Below are positions 14,155 through 16,116 of a DNA stretch of 16,116 nucleotides, one piece after another. The stretch is from contig DASSWT010000110.1 of assembly GCA_035704555.1 (NCBI GenBank), forward strand, positions 1-16,116, in the 5' to 3' direction. The notes beneath the pieces are model-generated. The model did not search any database. It was not told where the DNA came from and saw nothing but the letters and a program-made list of their open reading frames with translations. This DNA comes from Saccharospirillum sp035704555. Lineage in GTDB: Bacteria > Pseudomonadota > Gammaproteobacteria > Pseudomonadales > Natronospirillaceae. Each line of letters opens with the position of its first letter. The first letter of the stretch is position 1. The position numbers and the translations under genes were made by a program.

Positions 14155-15972
14155 TTACTTGGGGCCGCGACCGGCGCGCTTGCGCTCGTTTTCGGTCAGC
14201 AGTTTCTTGCGGATGCGGATCGACAGCGGCGTTACTTCGACCAGTTCATCGTCTTCAATGAACTCCAGCGCCTGTTCCAGAGTGTGCTGGATCGGCGGCG
14301 ACAGCGTCAGCGCTTCATCGGTACCGGCGGCACGGATGTTGGTCAGCTGCTTGGCCTTGGTCGGGTTGACGACCAGATCGCTGTCGCGGGAATGAATGCC
14401 GATAATCTGGCCTTCGTAAATTTCCACACCATGGCCGAGGAACAGGCGACCCCGGCTCTGTAAGGTAAACAGGCTGTACGCCAGCGTCTTGCCCTTGGCC
14501 ATGCTCACCAGTACGCCGTTCTGGCGACCAGACATGTCACCGCCTTTTACCGGGCCGTAATGATCGAAAATGCTGGTCATAATGCCGGAACCGGAGGTCA
14601 GCGTCAGGAACTGACCGCGAAAGCCGATCAGGCCGCGCGAAGGCACCATGAACTCGAGTTTCATGCGGCCCTGGCCATCGTTTTCCATGTTGGTCATCTC
14701 GGCCTTGCGCAGACCCAGCTCTTCCATCACGCCGCCCTGGTGCTGTTCTTCCAGGTCGATCACAACCTGTTCGTACGGTTCCTGAATTTCACCGTCGACC
14801 ACGCGCTGAATCACTTCCGGGCGGGAAACCGCGAGCTCGAAGCCTTCACGGCGCATGTTTTCGATCAGCACCGACAGGTGCAATTCACCACGGCCGGAGA
14901 CCTTGAACTTGTCCGGGGTGTCGCCCTGCTCTACACGCAGAGCCACGTTGTGAATCAGTTCCTGGTCGAGGCGGTCTTTCAGGTTGCGCGAGGTGATGTA
15001 CTTGCCTTCACGACCGGCAAAAGGCGAATCGTTGACCAGGAAGTTCATGCTCACGGTCGGTTCATCAACCGTCAGTGGCGGCAGCGCTTCCGGGTGGTTC
15101 GGGTCGCACAGGGTGTCGGAGATGTTCAGGCCTTCGATGCCGGTGACGCAGACGATATCGCCCGCTTCGGCTTCAGGCACTTCAATCCGCTCCAGGCCGT
15201 GGTAACCCATGACCTGCAGAATACGGCCCTTCTTCTTGCTGCCGTCTTTGCCGACTACGACTACCTGTTCGTTGGTCTTCAGGCGACCACGCTTGATGCG
15301 GCCCACCCCGATAACGCCCACGTAGCTGTTGTAATCCAGCGCGGAAATTTGCATTTGCAACGGGCCGTCACGCTCGACTTCCGGCGGTTGCACCTGGTTG
15401 ACGATCATCTCGAACAGCGGCGTCATGTCTTCGGCCATGTTCTGCGGGTCGTCACCGGCCACACCGTTCAGGGCCGAGGCGTAAATAACCGGGAAGTCGA
15501 GCTGTTTGTCGGTGGCACCGAGGCGGTCGAACAGGTCGAATACCTGGTCCATGACCCAGTCGGGCCGGGCGCCGGGGCGGTCGACTTTGTTGATGACGAC
15601 AATGGGGTGCAAACCCTGCTCGAAGGCCTTGGTGGTCACAAAACGGGTTTGCGGCATCGGGCCGTCTACCGCGTCGACCAGCAACAATACAGAATCCACC
15701 ATCGACAGAACCCGCTCAACCTCGCCACCGAAGTCGGCGTGTCCCGGGGTGTCTACGATGTTAATGTGGTAATCCTGCCAGTTGATGGCGGTGTTTTTGG
15801 CCAAAATCGTAATACCGCGCTCACGCTCCTGGTCGTTGGAGTCCATGATGCGTTCAGTGCCCTGGTCTTTACGGCCCAGAGTGCCGGATTGTCGAAGCAG
15901 TTTGTCGACCAGCGTGGTTTTACCATGGTCAACGTGGGCAATAATGGCGATATTACGAAGTTTCTCGATCAC
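14155..15972 (-). CDS. typA: Ribosome-associated translational GTPase TypA/BipA
   Basis: Translation-factor GTPase of 605 aa that binds 70S ribosomes, aids 50S assembly at low temperature and influences stress and virulence traits. G motifs are complete: AHVDHGKT (12-19), RGIT with Thr55, DTPG (74-77), NKVD (128-131) and SALNG (166-170). Domain II, the EF-G-like domains III and V and the BipA-specific C-terminus (ending GRGPK) follow in full length. The start is GTG (15970-15972); MIEKLRNIAIIAHVDHGKTT is the standard N-terminus, and there is no strong Shine-Dalgarno. A terminator lies just downstream and a promoter upstream, so it is probably monocistronic. The long open frame on the opposite strand is a codon-use shadow. 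Confidence 0.97.
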   Translation of the reverse strand: MIEKLRNIAIIAHVDHGKTTLVDKLLRQSGTLGRKDQGTERIMDSNDQERERGITILAKNTAINWQDYHINIVDTPGHADFGGEVERVLSMVDSVLLLVDAVDGPMPQTRFVTTKAFEQGLHPIVVINKVDRPGARPDWVMDQVFDLFDRLGATDKQLDFPVIYASALNGVAGDDPQNMAEDMTPLFEMIVNQVQPPEVERDGPLQMQISALDYNSYVGVIGVGRIKRGRLKTNEQVVVVGKDGSKKKGRILQVMGYHGLERIEVPEAEAGDIVCVTGIEGLNISDTLCDPNHPEALPPLTVDEPTVSMNFLVNDSPFAGREGKYITSRNLKDRLDQELIHNVALRVEQGDTPDKFKVSGRGELHLSVLIENMRREGFELAVSRPEVIQRVVDGEIQEPYEQVVIDLEEQHQGGVMEELGLRKAEMTNMENDGQGRMKLEFMVPSRGLIGFRGQFLTLTSGSGIMTSIFDHYGPVKGGDMSGRQNGVLVSMAKGKTLAYSLFTLQSRGRLFLGHGVEIYEGQIIGIHSRDSDLVVNPTKAKQLTNIRAAGTDEALTLSPPIQHTLEQALEFIEDDELVEVTPLSIRIRKKLLTENERKRAGRGPK

Positions 15973-16005
15973 AAGCAGGGTGTCCGGCTTTAAATTAGGG
16001 CGCGC

Positions 16006-16034
16006 ATTATACCTGTTAAAGCTGAATAAAAAAG
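16006..16034 (-). promoter_or_regulatory. Sigma-70-type promoter of typA
   Basis: The minus strand has a perfect -10 hexamer TATAAT (16006-16011), 33 bp before the GTG start. The -35 position at 17-bp spacing is a weak T-rich CTTTTT (16029-16034). The -10 match is strong, the -35 poor, so an additional activator or UP-like contribution is possible. Confidence 0.5.
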
Positions 16035-16116
16035 AGACAACTCAGTAACAGAGGGTGACCGCCTTAAAAAGCCGCTGTTTTACTCATTTTAAGCGCCAAA
16101 ACAGGGCAGAATATCC

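Noticed and set aside
14135..14156. Plus-strand hairpin ACGGT/ACCGT followed by TTTT at the typA 3' end
   Set aside because: The stem is only 5 bp and no plus-strand gene ends here, so a terminator call is not supported.
14560..15993. 477-codon open frame on the plus strand opposite typA
   Set aside because: It is antisense to a fully conserved GTPase, has low-complexity composition and no start signal; a shadow of GC-rich codon use.

Overview
The window is GC-rich, densely coded DNA from a gammaproteobacterium. Recognisable housekeeping genes (typA/bipA, ptsP-rppH, hslR-hslO, cysQ) all look gammaproteobacterial. The HAD-phosphatase/rppH/ptsP neighbourhood resembles that of Pseudomonas and marine relatives. 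My guess is a Pseudomonas-allied or marine oceanospirillalean lineage; the genus cannot be settled from this sequence.

Layout, left to right. A lipoprotein of the choice-of-anchor-I type runs off the left edge (minus strand). After repeat copy 1 come a LysE-type exporter (+) and a convergent metallo-beta-lactamase-fold hydrolase (-). The stretch 2821-3800 holds no protein gene but is not empty. On the minus strand it carries a sigma-54 promoter, a roughly 220-nt transcript with three A-rich ARN-repeat loops, and a terminator. Two TGTTAC boxes lie 14 bp apart at enhancer distance upstream. This is the architecture of the CrcZ/CrcY family of Hfq/Crc-sequestering RNAs driven by CbrB. Next come an HlyU-family protein (+), the redox heat-shock pair hslR-hslO (-), cysQ (+), a lipoprotein distantly like imelysins with an upstream HAD phosphatase (-), rppH-ptsP (+), a hybrid histidine kinase (-) and typA (-), whose promoter is at the right edge.

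Four intergenic spaces carry copies of one structured repeat: three on the plus strand and one expanded copy inverted. Each is a long imperfect palindrome enclosing two small hairpins. The stems differ in sequence between copies yet stay paired. The loops keep CANGGANG, the recognition core of CsrA/RsmA-type translational regulators.

The window is therefore mostly ordinary core genome, with two RNA-level features of interest: a candidate carbon-catabolite sponge RNA (3006-3226) and a dispersed GGA-loop repeat family. Several genes concern stress or nutrient state (Hsp33/Hsp15, RppH, nitrogen PTS enzyme I, BipA, a hybrid kinase). No direct link between these proteins and the two RNA features can be shown from the sequence.
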